NCBI RefSeq assembly: GCF_001636545.1
Contig: NZ_JFHK01000017.1
Location: 20,624 to 84,623, forward strand
Origin: Kosmotoga arenicorallina S304
GTDB taxonomy: Bacteria > Thermotogota > Thermotogae > Petrotogales > Kosmotogaceae
Direction of reading: 5' to 3'
DNA: 64,000 nucleotides
Both the position numbers and the translations under genes were made by a program. Shown one piece after another: positions 9,474 through 16,347 of this stretch. Under the pieces are notes generated by a model. The model ran no database searches. It had not been told where the DNA came from and was given only the letters and a program-made list of their open reading frames with translations. Within the stretch, counting starts at the first letter, position 1, and the number at the start of each line of letters is the position of its first letter.

Positions 9474-10235
9474 GTGATAGATTTCTTTTACATCTTGATC
9501 CCTGAAAGGTTCGTGTTTAGAACCTTCAAAGCACCGAATTTTCTTCTCAGTTTTTAACTTGTTATAAAAATCTTCTATCGCTTCTGTAGAAACGACTCTA
9601 TCTTCAGAACCATAGGTTAGCATAACAGGGCAGTTGATGCTATCTACTCTTTCCCAAGAAAGGCTTATCTGCTTTTCCATATCAAAGAAAAACCTCACCG
9701 AAATCTTATCATGAACGCTGGGTTCCATTTTATAAAATCTATTTGTCTTGTCATCCTTCGAAATCTCCGACGGATCTATTCTATTGCTAAATCTCAGGAA
9801 AGGAACTATAAAAGATAACGAGAAAAGGATGAAGTATAAGCTTTTAAGTTCATTGCGGTAAGACATCAAAGGCGGGGAACTTAAAATGGCTGCTCTAAAA
9901 AGTGATGGATATTTTTCAAGAAGCCTGATAGAAGTCAATCCACCAAGGCTATGCCCGAATAAGAACAGATTATTATCAGGAATTTCAAAATTTGCCATAT
10001 CAGCAAGCATCTTAATACGCTCAACATATTCACTGATGCTCTTCGCTGCACCATAAGGAGCAGAATCTAAACCATGTCCGGTATTGTCAGTAGCATAAAC
10101 AACAAAGCCATTCCTGCTAAGAAATTGCGCAAGATCTTCATATCGACCGCTATGTTCACCCAAACCATGTGCAATTATTACCTTGCCTTTTGTGTCACCA
10201 GAAGCCTGCCATTTTCTAACAAACATTCGTTGCAT
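9438..10235 (-). CDS. Alpha/beta hydrolase of the monoacylglycerol lipase type
   Basis: A 265-residue serine hydrolase of the hydrolase_4/lysophospholipase group. The oxyanion motif HGLGEHSGRY is at residues 23-32, the nucleophile elbow GHSLGG has Ser96, and the triad is completed by Asp212 in YGSEDRVVS and His241 in GSKHEPFRD. The lid region between residues 125 and 190 is rich in aromatic residues, as in lipases acting on long acyl chains. There is no signal peptide, so it should be cytoplasmic. The exact substrate (monoglyceride, lysophospholipid or other ester) is inference. The 3' end overlaps ribF by 36 bases on the opposite strand. Confidence 0.88.
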   Translation of the reverse strand: MQRMFVRKWQASGDTKGKVIIAHGLGEHSGRYEDLAQFLSRNGFVVYATDNTGHGLDSAPYGAAKSISEYVERIKMLADMANFEIPDNNLFLFGHSLGGLTSIRLLEKYPSLFRAAILSSPPLMSYRNELKSLYFILFSLSFIVPFLRFSNRIDPSEISKDDKTNRFYKMEPSVHDKISVRFFFDMEKQISLSWERVDSINCPVMLTYGSEDRVVSTEAIEDFYNKLKTEKKIRCFEGSKHEPFRDQDVKEIYHSEILDFLLSLI

Positions 10236-10264
10236 CCCCCTTTAAGTCCCCGGTTATTATATTT

Positions 10265-10294
10265 ATTATACTTTTGAAAAGAAGATTTTCAAAA
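10265..10294 (-). promoter_or_regulatory. Hydrolase promoter with overlapping inverted repeat
   Basis: On the minus strand TTGAAA (10287-10292) and TATAAT (10265-10270) are 16 bases apart, 30 bases upstream of the hydrolase start. A perfect inverted repeat, TTTTGAAAA at 10272-10280 and TTTTCAAAA at 10286-10294 around a five-base loop, covers the -35 box and spacer. It could be an operator or simply an AT-rich hairpin. Confidence 0.5.
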
Positions 10295-10340
10295 CCCGGT
10301 ATTTACAAAACAGAATTGGTATGATACGATAATTACGCTT

Positions 10341-10415
10341 GGCCCCATAGGATAACGGCTAGTCCACCGGATTCTCAGTCCGAAGGTCGGGGTTCGATTC
10401 CCCGTGGGGCTGCCA
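10341..10415 (+). tRNA. tRNA-Glu (CTC)
   Basis: Acceptor GGCCCCA/TGGGGCT (with a G-T pair at 1-72), anticodon loop TTCTCAG with anticodon CTC, GGTTCGATTCC T arm and encoded CCA. The top pair of the anticodon stem (27-43) is C opposite A. It reads GAG and complements the TTC isoacceptor at 13305. Confidence 0.93.
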
Positions 10416-10418
10416 AAA

Positions 10419-10447
10419 AAAGCCCTTCACATGAAGGGCTTTTTAAT
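10419..10447 (+). terminator. Terminator of tRNA-Glu (CTC)
   Basis: AGCCCTTC and GAAGGGCT pair around a four-base loop at 10421-10440, followed by TTTTAATTT, directly after the tRNA. Confidence 0.8.
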
Positions 10448-10460
10448 TTAATAATTGCAG

Positions 10461-10490
10461 AAAAAAAGAGAGCCATTGGCTCTCTTTTTA
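10461..10490 (-). terminator. Terminator of tRNA-Ala (CGC)
   Basis: AGAGAGCC (10467-10474) pairs with GGCTCTCT (10478-10485). Seven A residues on the left become a U tract on the minus-strand RNA; a T run on the right makes it potentially bidirectional. Confidence 0.8.
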
Positions 10491-10491
10491 T

Positions 10492-10567
10492 TGGTGGAGT
10501 CGATGGGATTCGAACCCACGACTTTCGCCTTGCGAAGGCGACGCGCTCCCGACTGCGCTACGACCCC
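10492..10567 (-). tRNA. tRNA-Ala (CGC)
   Basis: Acceptor GGGGTCG/CGACTCC containing the G3-U70 alanine identity pair, anticodon loop TTCGCAA (anticodon CGC), GGTTCGAATCC T arm and encoded CCA. It lies 35 bases downstream of deoB on the same strand and may be co-transcribed with it. Confidence 0.96.
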
Positions 10568-10602
10568 ACGCAAAATTATTATAACTTACAGCTCAAAAAA
10601 GG

Positions 10603-11772
10603 TCAACGCAGCAGTTCTTTTTTGAAGCTTGTCCCGTTGCGCATTAAAGGCACATTGAAAAAATCCAAAACTGTTTGGCCAAGATCAGCAAAGGTCTCTC
10701 TTTCACCGAGATTCACATTTTCTTTGAGTCTCTTTCCGTAAATCAGCAAAGGGACTTTTTCACGTGAATGGTCCGTTGAGGGAGTGGTTGGATCACAGCC
10801 GTGATCTGCAGTGATAATTAGCACATCATCCGGTCCCATAGCAGCCATTATCTCTGGTAATCTCTGATCAAATTCTTCCAGGGCTTTGGCATAACCAACG
10901 GGATTATTTCTGTGACCGTATTTCATGTCATAATCAACCAAATTCGTGAAGATAAGCCCATTTTCCACAGTTTTCAAATACCCTATTGTTTTATCAATAC
11001 CATCGTTGTTGTCCTTGGTCTTGACATATTCGGTAATTCCATGCCCATCGTATATGTCTCTGATCTTCCCCACTGCATAAACGGGAATCCCTGACTTCAC
11101 AAGACGTTCAAGCGCTATTTCACCTTCCGGTGGAAGGGAGTAGTCATGTCTGTTGGGAGTTCGAGTATAATTTGGCCATTCTCCTACAAAGGGCCGGGCA
11201 ATAACCCTCGCCACTTTATAACCGCTTTTATCAAGGATCTCTCTGGCTATTTCACAGTATTTATATAGCTCAGGAACCGGGACAATCCCCTCGTGTGCGG
11301 CTATCTGGAAAACACTATCTGCTGAAGTATAAACAATTAGTGCTCCGGTATCCTCATGGACTTTTCCCAGCTCTTTTATTATCTCCGTTCCGGATGCTGG
11401 TTTGTTTCCTATTACTTTTCTTCCCGTAGCCTCTTCAAAGGGTCTAATAATTTCTTCTGGAAATCCCTCCGGAAACATGTCAAAAGGCTTTTCAAGGACG
11501 ATTCCCATAAATTCCCAGTGTCCAGTAGTAGTGTCTTTTCCCGGGCTTTTTTCAAGCATTTTGCCAAAGGCGCCCAGAGCCTTTTCAACCGGTGGGACTC
11601 CAAGGATTTCGGTAAGGTTGCCAAGGCCTAATCTCTGGCAATTGGGCATGTTCAGTCCACCAACAGCTTTTGAGGTGTTTCCCAAAGTGTTAGAACCTAC
11701 ATCTCCATAAACAGCCGCATCAGGCATTTCACCAGCGCCTACGCTATCAAGAACAATAATAGTTGCTCGCAT
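10603..11772 (-). CDS. deoB: Phosphopentomutase
   Basis: A 389-residue enzyme that interconverts (deoxy)ribose 1-phosphate and 5-phosphate in nucleoside salvage. It belongs to the alkaline-phosphatase-like metalloenzymes: the N-terminal metal site is in IIVLDSVGAGEMPDA, the phosphorylated Thr region is GKDTTTGHWEFMG, and the C-terminal metal ligands are in ITADHGCDPTTPSTDHSRE. The start at 11772 (MRATII) is chosen because AGGAGTGA sits before it; an upstream frame extension to 11802 lacks a good ribosome binding site. Length fits the family (about 390). Confidence 0.96.
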   Translation of the reverse strand: MRATIIVLDSVGAGEMPDAAVYGDVGSNTLGNTSKAVGGLNMPNCQRLGLGNLTEILGVPPVEKALGAFGKMLEKSPGKDTTTGHWEFMGIVLEKPFDMFPEGFPEEIIRPFEEATGRKVIGNKPASGTEIIKELGKVHEDTGALIVYTSADSVFQIAAHEGIVPVPELYKYCEIAREILDKSGYKVARVIARPFVGEWPNYTRTPNRHDYSLPPEGEIALERLVKSGIPVYAVGKIRDIYDGHGITEYVKTKDNNDGIDKTIGYLKTVENGLIFTNLVDYDMKYGHRNNPVGYAKALEEFDQRLPEIMAAMGPDDVLIITADHGCDPTTPSTDHSREKVPLLIYGKRLKENVNLGERETFADLGQTVLDFFNVPLMRNGTSFKKELLR

Positions 11773-11869
11773 TTTATCACTCCTATTTTTATTTCTTACC
11801 ATAAAATGTTATCATGCTCCCTGTATAATTAGAAGCGAAAAACATAAAATCAGTTCAGGAGGGAAAGAT

Positions 11870-13087
11870 ATGGCATTGTTTCTTGCGGTTATCTTCATCT
11901 CTGTAAGGATATTCAACATTTTTTTGAACGCTCTTAATCTTATCCACTCAACCGGCACAAAAGCGAAAATACCGGTATTTCTCTCCTCAGAGATTGACAA
12001 TACAGAGTTTCAAAAATTCAAGCGTTATAACAGAGAAAAAATATTGCTTTCGATTTACTCGGATATTCTGGATGCTATATTAACAACATTATTTCTTTTT
12101 TTGGTTTACCAAAAACTGGAATCACTTTCAAATGTTACTGATAGCCAGATCTTTAACGGACTCCTATTTTTCGTTTTTATCGGGATCATAGATTTTGTGA
12201 TATCCCTTCCCTTTTCCCTTTACAATAACTTCTCCATTGAAAAGCGTTATGGATTCAATACTATGACAGCTGGGCTATATATAAAAGACCTGCTCAAATC
12301 AGTCGTATTGAGTGTAGTCATTGCTGGTCCTTTACTAGCAGGTTCTTTATGGCTTTTATACAATGTCAACAACTGGTGGATACCGTTATCCGTAGGAGTT
12401 TTAGTTGTTCAACTTCTTGCAGGCTGGATTGTGCCTACCCTTATTATGCCACTCTTCAACAAATTCACTCCTCTTGAGAATGAAAATCTTAAAATGAAGC
12501 TCGAAGCTGTTGCAAAAAAAGCAGGATTTAAGGCCAAAAAAATATATGTGATGGATGCATCTAAGCGCACCCGGCATTCCAACGCTTTCTTTACCGGAAT
12601 AGGAAAGAGTAAGAAGATTGCACTTTTCGATACTTTAATAGACAGCTGCAATGAAGAAGAAATTGAAGCCGTCTTTGCACATGAAGCTGGTCATTATGTC
12701 AACAAAGATACGATAAAAAATATATTTATAGGGTCTTTTTTCTTGATCCTGATAACATACTTGCTCTGGATATTTATGAATAGCCAGATAGCTCAAAATT
12801 ACTTTGGAGTACGTGAAAAATATACTGTCCTTCTATATGGGATTATATTCATTGGAGCCCTTTTCTCATTGGGGCGCGGATTTTTGAATGCCCTCAGTAG
12901 AAGAGCAGAGTTCAAAGCTGATAGTTATGCGGCTAAAATAACAGGTAAACCGGAAAATTTAGCAAATGCTTTGAAAAAAATCCACAAACTAAATATGTCG
13001 AATCTGAACCCTCATCCAATTTATGCATTTTTTAACTATTCGCATCCAACTCTTGAAGAAAGGATAAAAGCGCTGACTAAAAGCTGA
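11870..13087 (+). CDS. M48 membrane zinc protease (Ste24/HtpX-like)
   Basis: A 405-residue integral membrane metalloprotease. An N-terminal helix is followed by several membrane segments up to about residue 190; the zinc motif HEAGH lies near residues 271-275 and the third ligand is likely a Glu in RRAEFKADSYA. The layout, with a long multi-helix N-terminal part, matches Ste24-type CAAX proteases more than HtpX. In bacteria such enzymes take part in membrane protein quality control; the CAAX role is not expected here. AGGAGGGAAAG precedes the ATG and a TGTATAAT box at about 11822 is a likely -10. It is divergent from deoB. Confidence 0.88.
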   Translation: MALFLAVIFISVRIFNIFLNALNLIHSTGTKAKIPVFLSSEIDNTEFQKFKRYNREKILLSIYSDILDAILTTLFLFLVYQKLESLSNVTDSQIFNGLLFFVFIGIIDFVISLPFSLYNNFSIEKRYGFNTMTAGLYIKDLLKSVVLSVVIAGPLLAGSLWLLYNVNNWWIPLSVGVLVVQLLAGWIVPTLIMPLFNKFTPLENENLKMKLEAVAKKAGFKAKKIYVMDASKRTRHSNAFFTGIGKSKKIALFDTLIDSCNEEEIEAVFAHEAGHYVNKDTIKNIFIGSFFLILITYLLWIFMNSQIAQNYFGVREKYTVLLYGIIFIGALFSLGRGFLNALSRRAEFKADSYAAKITGKPENLANALKKIHKLNMSNLNPHPIYAFFNYSHPTLEERIKALTKS

Positions 13088-13110
13088 TATTCTTTTAAGA
13101 ATTGAGATTC

Positions 13111-13135
13111 GAGAAATGGTAACCGGGACCCGAGA
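13111..13135. repeat. Solo copy of an intergenic GAG-rich repeat
   Basis: A 25-base unit (core TGGTAACCGGGAC between GAGA ends) that recurs at 14991-15015 with 23 of 25 identical bases. It lies in the 217-base gap 13088-13304 after the protease gene. Apart from this unit and the tRNA promoter at 13260 I see nothing in that gap. Confidence 0.7.
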
Positions 13136-13259
13136 CAAAAATACAGAGAATGCGAGAAATTAGATACCGAGTTATGAGAGAAGTGCTATGGTTTAAAGTG
13201 CGCAGTTTTTATAGCTGAATTCTATAAAGTTTCAAAATAGTGAACACGCCTGTTCCCTC

Positions 13260-13288
13260 TTGACCATTAGTGATTTATAGTGTATTAT
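13260..13288 (+). promoter_or_regulatory. Promoter of the Glu-Val-Phe tRNA operon
   Basis: TTGACC (13260-13265) and TATTAT (13283-13288) are separated by 17 bases, ending 16 bases before tRNA-Glu. A TATAAT box three bases further on could serve instead with a 20-base spacer. Confidence 0.65.
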
Positions 13289-13304
13289 AATTAACGACGT
13301 TCTG

Positions 13305-13380
13305 GCCCCCATCGTCTAGCGGTCTAGGACACTGGCCTTTCAAGCCGGCGGCAGGGGTTCAAATCCCCTTGGGGGCGCCA
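13305..13380 (+). tRNA. tRNA-Glu (TTC)
   Basis: Acceptor GCCCCCA/TGGGGGC, anticodon loop CTTTCAA (anticodon TTC), GGTTCAAATCC T arm and encoded CCA. First of three tRNAs separated by 5 and 8 bases. Confidence 0.97.
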
Positions 13381-13385
13381 GAGGT

Positions 13386-13460
13386 GGAAGCGTAGCTCAG
13401 TGGGAGAGCGCCTGCCTTACAAGCAGGAGGCCACAGGTTCGAACCCTGTCGCTTCCACCA
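13386..13460 (+). tRNA. tRNA-Val (TAC)
   Basis: Acceptor GGAAGCG/CGCTTCC, anticodon loop CTTACAA (anticodon TAC), GGTTCGAACCC T arm and encoded CCA. Confidence 0.97.
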
Positions 13461-13468
13461 GATGGAGC

Positions 13469-13544
13469 GGCGAGGTAGCTCAGATGGTAGAGCAGTGGAC
13501 TGAAAATCCATGTGTCGACGGTTCGATTCCGTCCCTCGCCACCA
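13469..13544 (+). tRNA. tRNA-Phe (GAA)
   Basis: Acceptor GGCGAGG/CCTCGCC, anticodon loop CTGAAAA (anticodon GAA), GGTTCGATTCC T arm and encoded CCA. Last tRNA of the operon. Confidence 0.97.
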
Positions 13545-13561
13545 GTCCATCCCCTGACTCT

Positions 13562-13586
13562 AGCCCTGCGAATGCGGGGCTTTTCA
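13562..13586 (+). terminator. Terminator of the Glu-Val-Phe tRNA operon
   Basis: AGCCCTGC (13562-13569) pairs with GCGGGGCT (13574-13581), four-base loop, followed by TTTTCAATTT. Confidence 0.75.
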
Positions 13587-13597
13587 ATTTATGCAAG

Positions 13598-13629
13598 GTG
13601 TAAACACAGTAAATTTACAGTATTTACAC
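13598..13629 (+). promoter_or_regulatory. 32-bp operator-like palindrome before the NiaP-like gene
   Basis: An inverted repeat with 14 of 16 matching positions per half: outer GTGTAAA/TTTACAC and inner GTAAA/TTTAC meeting at the centre (13613/13614). It directly abuts the AGGAGGTG ribosome binding site of the transporter gene and follows the tRNA terminator, so a bound repressor could block initiation or clearance. The binding protein is unknown; NiaR is a candidate if the transporter imports niacin. Confidence 0.65.
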
Positions 13630-13639
13630 AGGAGGTGCT

Positions 13640-14920
13640 ATGGTGAATATTGACAGGGTAGTGGAGAAGTATGTTTCCGGTAAAAAACAGGCATTCATGC
13701 TTTTCTTTACCTCCCTTGAATGGATGTTTGTTGCTGCCGGGGTAATGGTTCTGTCATTGACACTTCCGGATATCTTAAAAGAATTACCAGATGCAATGTC
13801 TGTAAAAGGAACAATTGCAAGTTCAGTTTTCGTAGGTATGCTGATCGGTGCATTTAGTTCTGGTCTTTTTAGCGACCTTTTCGGCAGGAGATGGGCAAAT
13901 ATTTCCTATTTGATTATAGGGACTTTATTCACTTTCTTGACAGGTTGCGCTAAAACATCCGGAAACTTCATTACTTTCCGCCTTATTTCCGGCATTGGAT
14001 ATGGTGGGCTGCTTCCTGTTGTTAATGCCTATCTCACTGAATTTACAGCCATTAGAATTCGTGGAAGATTTCTTACTCTTCTCGAATCAAGCTGGGCTAT
14101 TGGAAGCATTCTTATGGGGCTTTTTGTGGTATTTACATTGGGTACGCTGGGTTGGCGTTGGTCATACTATGGGTTGTCAATAATTTCAACTTTATTGCTT
14201 ATCATTATTTTTTCACTTCCTGAAAGTCCTAAAATCGCTTATCTAAAGAAAGGCAAAACAGGACTTGAAAAGGTTCTTGGTGCAAAAGTATCAGAAGAGA
14301 TTGAGATTACCAAACGTGTGAAAGTTCCGTTGCTGAGCTTATTTGACAGGGAATACCTTTCACAAACCATCATGGTATGGACACTTTGGTTTAGTGTCAG
14401 CTTTATATATTATGGCCTATTTGTTTGGGCACCAAAGATATTCAGCTCAAAGGGAATAACTGCTCATAGCTCGCTTTGGTATACGTTTTTTATGCTGGTT
14501 ATGCAATTACCGGGGTATCTGCTTGCAGCATATCTCATTGAAAAAATCGGCAGAAAAAAGAGTACGGCTTTCTTTTTCATTGGTACCGGACTATCTGCTC
14601 TTCTTATGGCAAGTGTCGCTTCGCAAACTGCCCTGATATTTTCCAGCATTGTAATTTCAGTTTTTTGTTTAGGAGCCTGGGGAATGGTGTATGCCTATAC
14701 ACCAGAATTGTATCCAACAAAGATGCGTGCGCTGGGTAATGGCTCTTCCGGCGTTATGGCGCGAATAGCGGGTATCCTGGCGCCATATTACACGGCTTTA
14801 GTTATGGACAAGACGAATTCAATAACCGTGGTTATGATCCCCATGGCAATTATGGCATTCATTTCAGGGATCCTCGCCCTTGCAATTGGGAGAGAAACAA
14901 AGGGAATACCTGTTGAATAA
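13640..14920 (+). CDS. MFS transporter, NiaP (niacin)-like
   Basis: A 426-residue, 12-helix major facilitator carrier of the sugar-porter-like branch. The first half shows DLFGRRWANISYL (cytoplasmic loop 2-3) and GIGYGGLLPVVNAYLTEF; the second half shows YYGLFVWAPK, QLPGYLLAAYLIEKIGRKK and LGAWGMVYAYTPELYPT. The second-half motifs closely resemble, as I recall it, Bacillus NiaP (YceI), a niacin importer, and more distantly aromatic-acid carriers. Niacin uptake is therefore the best guess, not proven. The gene is probably monocistronic, preceded by a tRNA terminator and a 32-bp palindrome that overlaps its leader. Confidence 0.85.
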   Translation: MVNIDRVVEKYVSGKKQAFMLFFTSLEWMFVAAGVMVLSLTLPDILKELPDAMSVKGTIASSVFVGMLIGAFSSGLFSDLFGRRWANISYLIIGTLFTFLTGCAKTSGNFITFRLISGIGYGGLLPVVNAYLTEFTAIRIRGRFLTLLESSWAIGSILMGLFVVFTLGTLGWRWSYYGLSIISTLLLIIIFSLPESPKIAYLKKGKTGLEKVLGAKVSEEIEITKRVKVPLLSLFDREYLSQTIMVWTLWFSVSFIYYGLFVWAPKIFSSKGITAHSSLWYTFFMLVMQLPGYLLAAYLIEKIGRKKSTAFFFIGTGLSALLMASVASQTALIFSSIVISVFCLGAWGMVYAYTPELYPTKMRALGNGSSGVMARIAGILAPYYTALVMDKTNSITVVMIPMAIMAFISGILALAIGRETKGIPVE

Positions 14921-14978
14921 ATCAAGGGGCACTCGGGAACTATGATACATACTATTAAAAGTAAAAGAGGATAGGAAT

Positions 14979-15113
14979 GTTTCGAGAACCGAGAAGTGGT
15001 AACCGGGACTCGAGAGCCAAGAATTCCAAAAACAAAAACTTTTAAGTAAAGGATCAGAATTTCAAAGTTTTCTTTCTCAGGCTCTCGGATTCCCGGCTCT
15101 CGGTTTTCGAAAC
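14979..15113. repeat. Intergenic imperfect inverted repeat, GAG/CTC-rich
   Basis: The left arm (14979-15018) and right arm (15080-15113) are imperfect inverted copies: both contain a GTTTCGA(G/A)AACCGAGA end and a GAGAGCC end when the right arm is reverse-complemented, with a length difference in the middle. The left arm carries the 25-base unit also found at 13111-13135. Between the arms are 61 AT-rich bases without a reading frame. No target-site duplication or transposase is visible. It fills the gap between two transporter genes that end toward each other. Confidence 0.65.
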
Positions 15114-15137
15114 TTTGTTCATACTTTTCAAAGAATA

Positions 15138-16271
15138 TTATTGAGCAATTTTTCTTCTAAATAAAATGAAAATGAGCAAAATCATCCCGGTTGCGGCAAA
15201 ACCCGCATAACCCATGATTCTAAAGGCGATTAATGTGTTTAAAAATTCTATTATATATCCACCGATTATCGAACCGAGAATATACGTCACGCCTGAGCTC
15301 AAAACCCAAAAAATGCTCTGAGCGTTAACAAGATATTTTTCATGCAATCTGAAATGCATATAGTTGAAAAGGGTATAATACATCAATATATAAGTCAAGC
15401 CATGAAGGCTTTCGATAAGCAACAGCGGTATCATCTCTGTAACATAGGTGATTAGCAAAACTCTCAAGGCGCTTGCAAACATTCCTACTATGAGAACACT
15501 TAAGTTTCCAAATTTCTTTATAATTTTTTCTGCAAAAAGCAGAAAAGGTATCTCTGTTACCGCCATTAATCCATATACTATACCCACAAAGGACTTTTCA
15601 TAACCCAGCTGTCGTGAAAGAACGGGAAAGAAGGTGTTGTGAAAGCTGTTGAGGGTAATCCCAAAAATCATTCCAATGATCATTATCGTAAATGTGAACA
15701 AATTTCCATCATAAACTGGACTTATTATAGGCTTTTTGAAGGTTTTGACCTTTGATTGCGAAGTGGGGGTTAACAACAAAGGTGCAATGAAAAGGCTTGC
15801 TGAAGCAACAACAAAATACCAGATAAATCCCCATTTCACCAGTCCACCTAACAACAGGGCAGTTGCTGCAAAGCCAATGGTTCCAAAGAGCCTTATTTTT
15901 GCAAATGCACCGCCATGCTTCTTTACTGAAGCCATCATTAACGAATCGCCAAGGGGAACCGCCGCTGAAAAGAAAAAGGAGAAAAGGGTAACAGAAATAA
16001 GCCCGGGAATGAAATCATCTGAAAGATATATAAACCAGAATAAAATACCAGAAGAAATTGAAACAATAAGAAAGGCTTTTTTATCAGTTATCTTTGAGCC
16101 TACCCTGAACCAAAATGGATTTGAGATTAAAGCAATTAATGGAATCATGGCCATCAAATAGCCAATTTCTATAGGGCTGAATCCTGCAATATCGTAAAAC
16201 TGACCAAGCATATTTCTTGCAGCAAGGCTTGAATATGTAATCGCTTCAAAGAAAAAATTTTGAAAAAGCAC
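15138..16271 (-). CDS. MFS permease of the MFS_1-like/HcaT type
   Basis: A 377-residue membrane protein with about 11-12 helices. The segment FAKIRLFGTIGFAATALLLGG and the N-terminal layout (a helix followed by GFSPIEIGYLMAMIPLIALI) are typical of the MFS_1-like group that includes HcaT and nucleoside:proton symporters. The substrate cannot be read from the sequence. The start is taken as GTG at 16271 because AAAAGGAG precedes it by six bases; it is shorter than most MFS carriers but keeps both halves. It faces the NiaP-like gene tail to tail across the inverted repeat and lies 76 bases downstream of the DUF2207 gene on the same strand. Confidence 0.85.
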   Translation of the reverse strand: MLFQNFFFEAITYSSLAARNMLGQFYDIAGFSPIEIGYLMAMIPLIALISNPFWFRVGSKITDKKAFLIVSISSGILFWFIYLSDDFIPGLISVTLFSFFFSAAVPLGDSLMMASVKKHGGAFAKIRLFGTIGFAATALLLGGLVKWGFIWYFVVASASLFIAPLLLTPTSQSKVKTFKKPIISPVYDGNLFTFTIMIIGMIFGITLNSFHNTFFPVLSRQLGYEKSFVGIVYGLMAVTEIPFLLFAEKIIKKFGNLSVLIVGMFASALRVLLITYVTEMIPLLLIESLHGLTYILMYYTLFNYMHFRLHEKYLVNAQSIFWVLSSGVTYILGSIIGGYIIEFLNTLIAFRIMGYAGFAATGMILLIFILFRRKIAQ

Positions 16272-16347
16272 TTTATGCTCCTTTTCTGTGGGTAACTCTG
16301 GTAACTTTATGGAATATGGTTTTTGGACTTATCTTTTCCTGTCAGGG

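Noticed and set aside
13359..13603. Open frames on both strands over 60 codons
   Set aside because: They run through the tRNA-Glu, tRNA-Val and tRNA-Phe genes and have no homology-like features.
14979..15113. Insertion sequence or CRISPR
   Set aside because: No transposase frame, no target duplication and no regular spacer array; only two diverged copies are in the window.
15736..16161. 141-codon plus-strand frame
   Set aside because: Antisense shadow of the MFS permease gene, with no start signal and biased composition.
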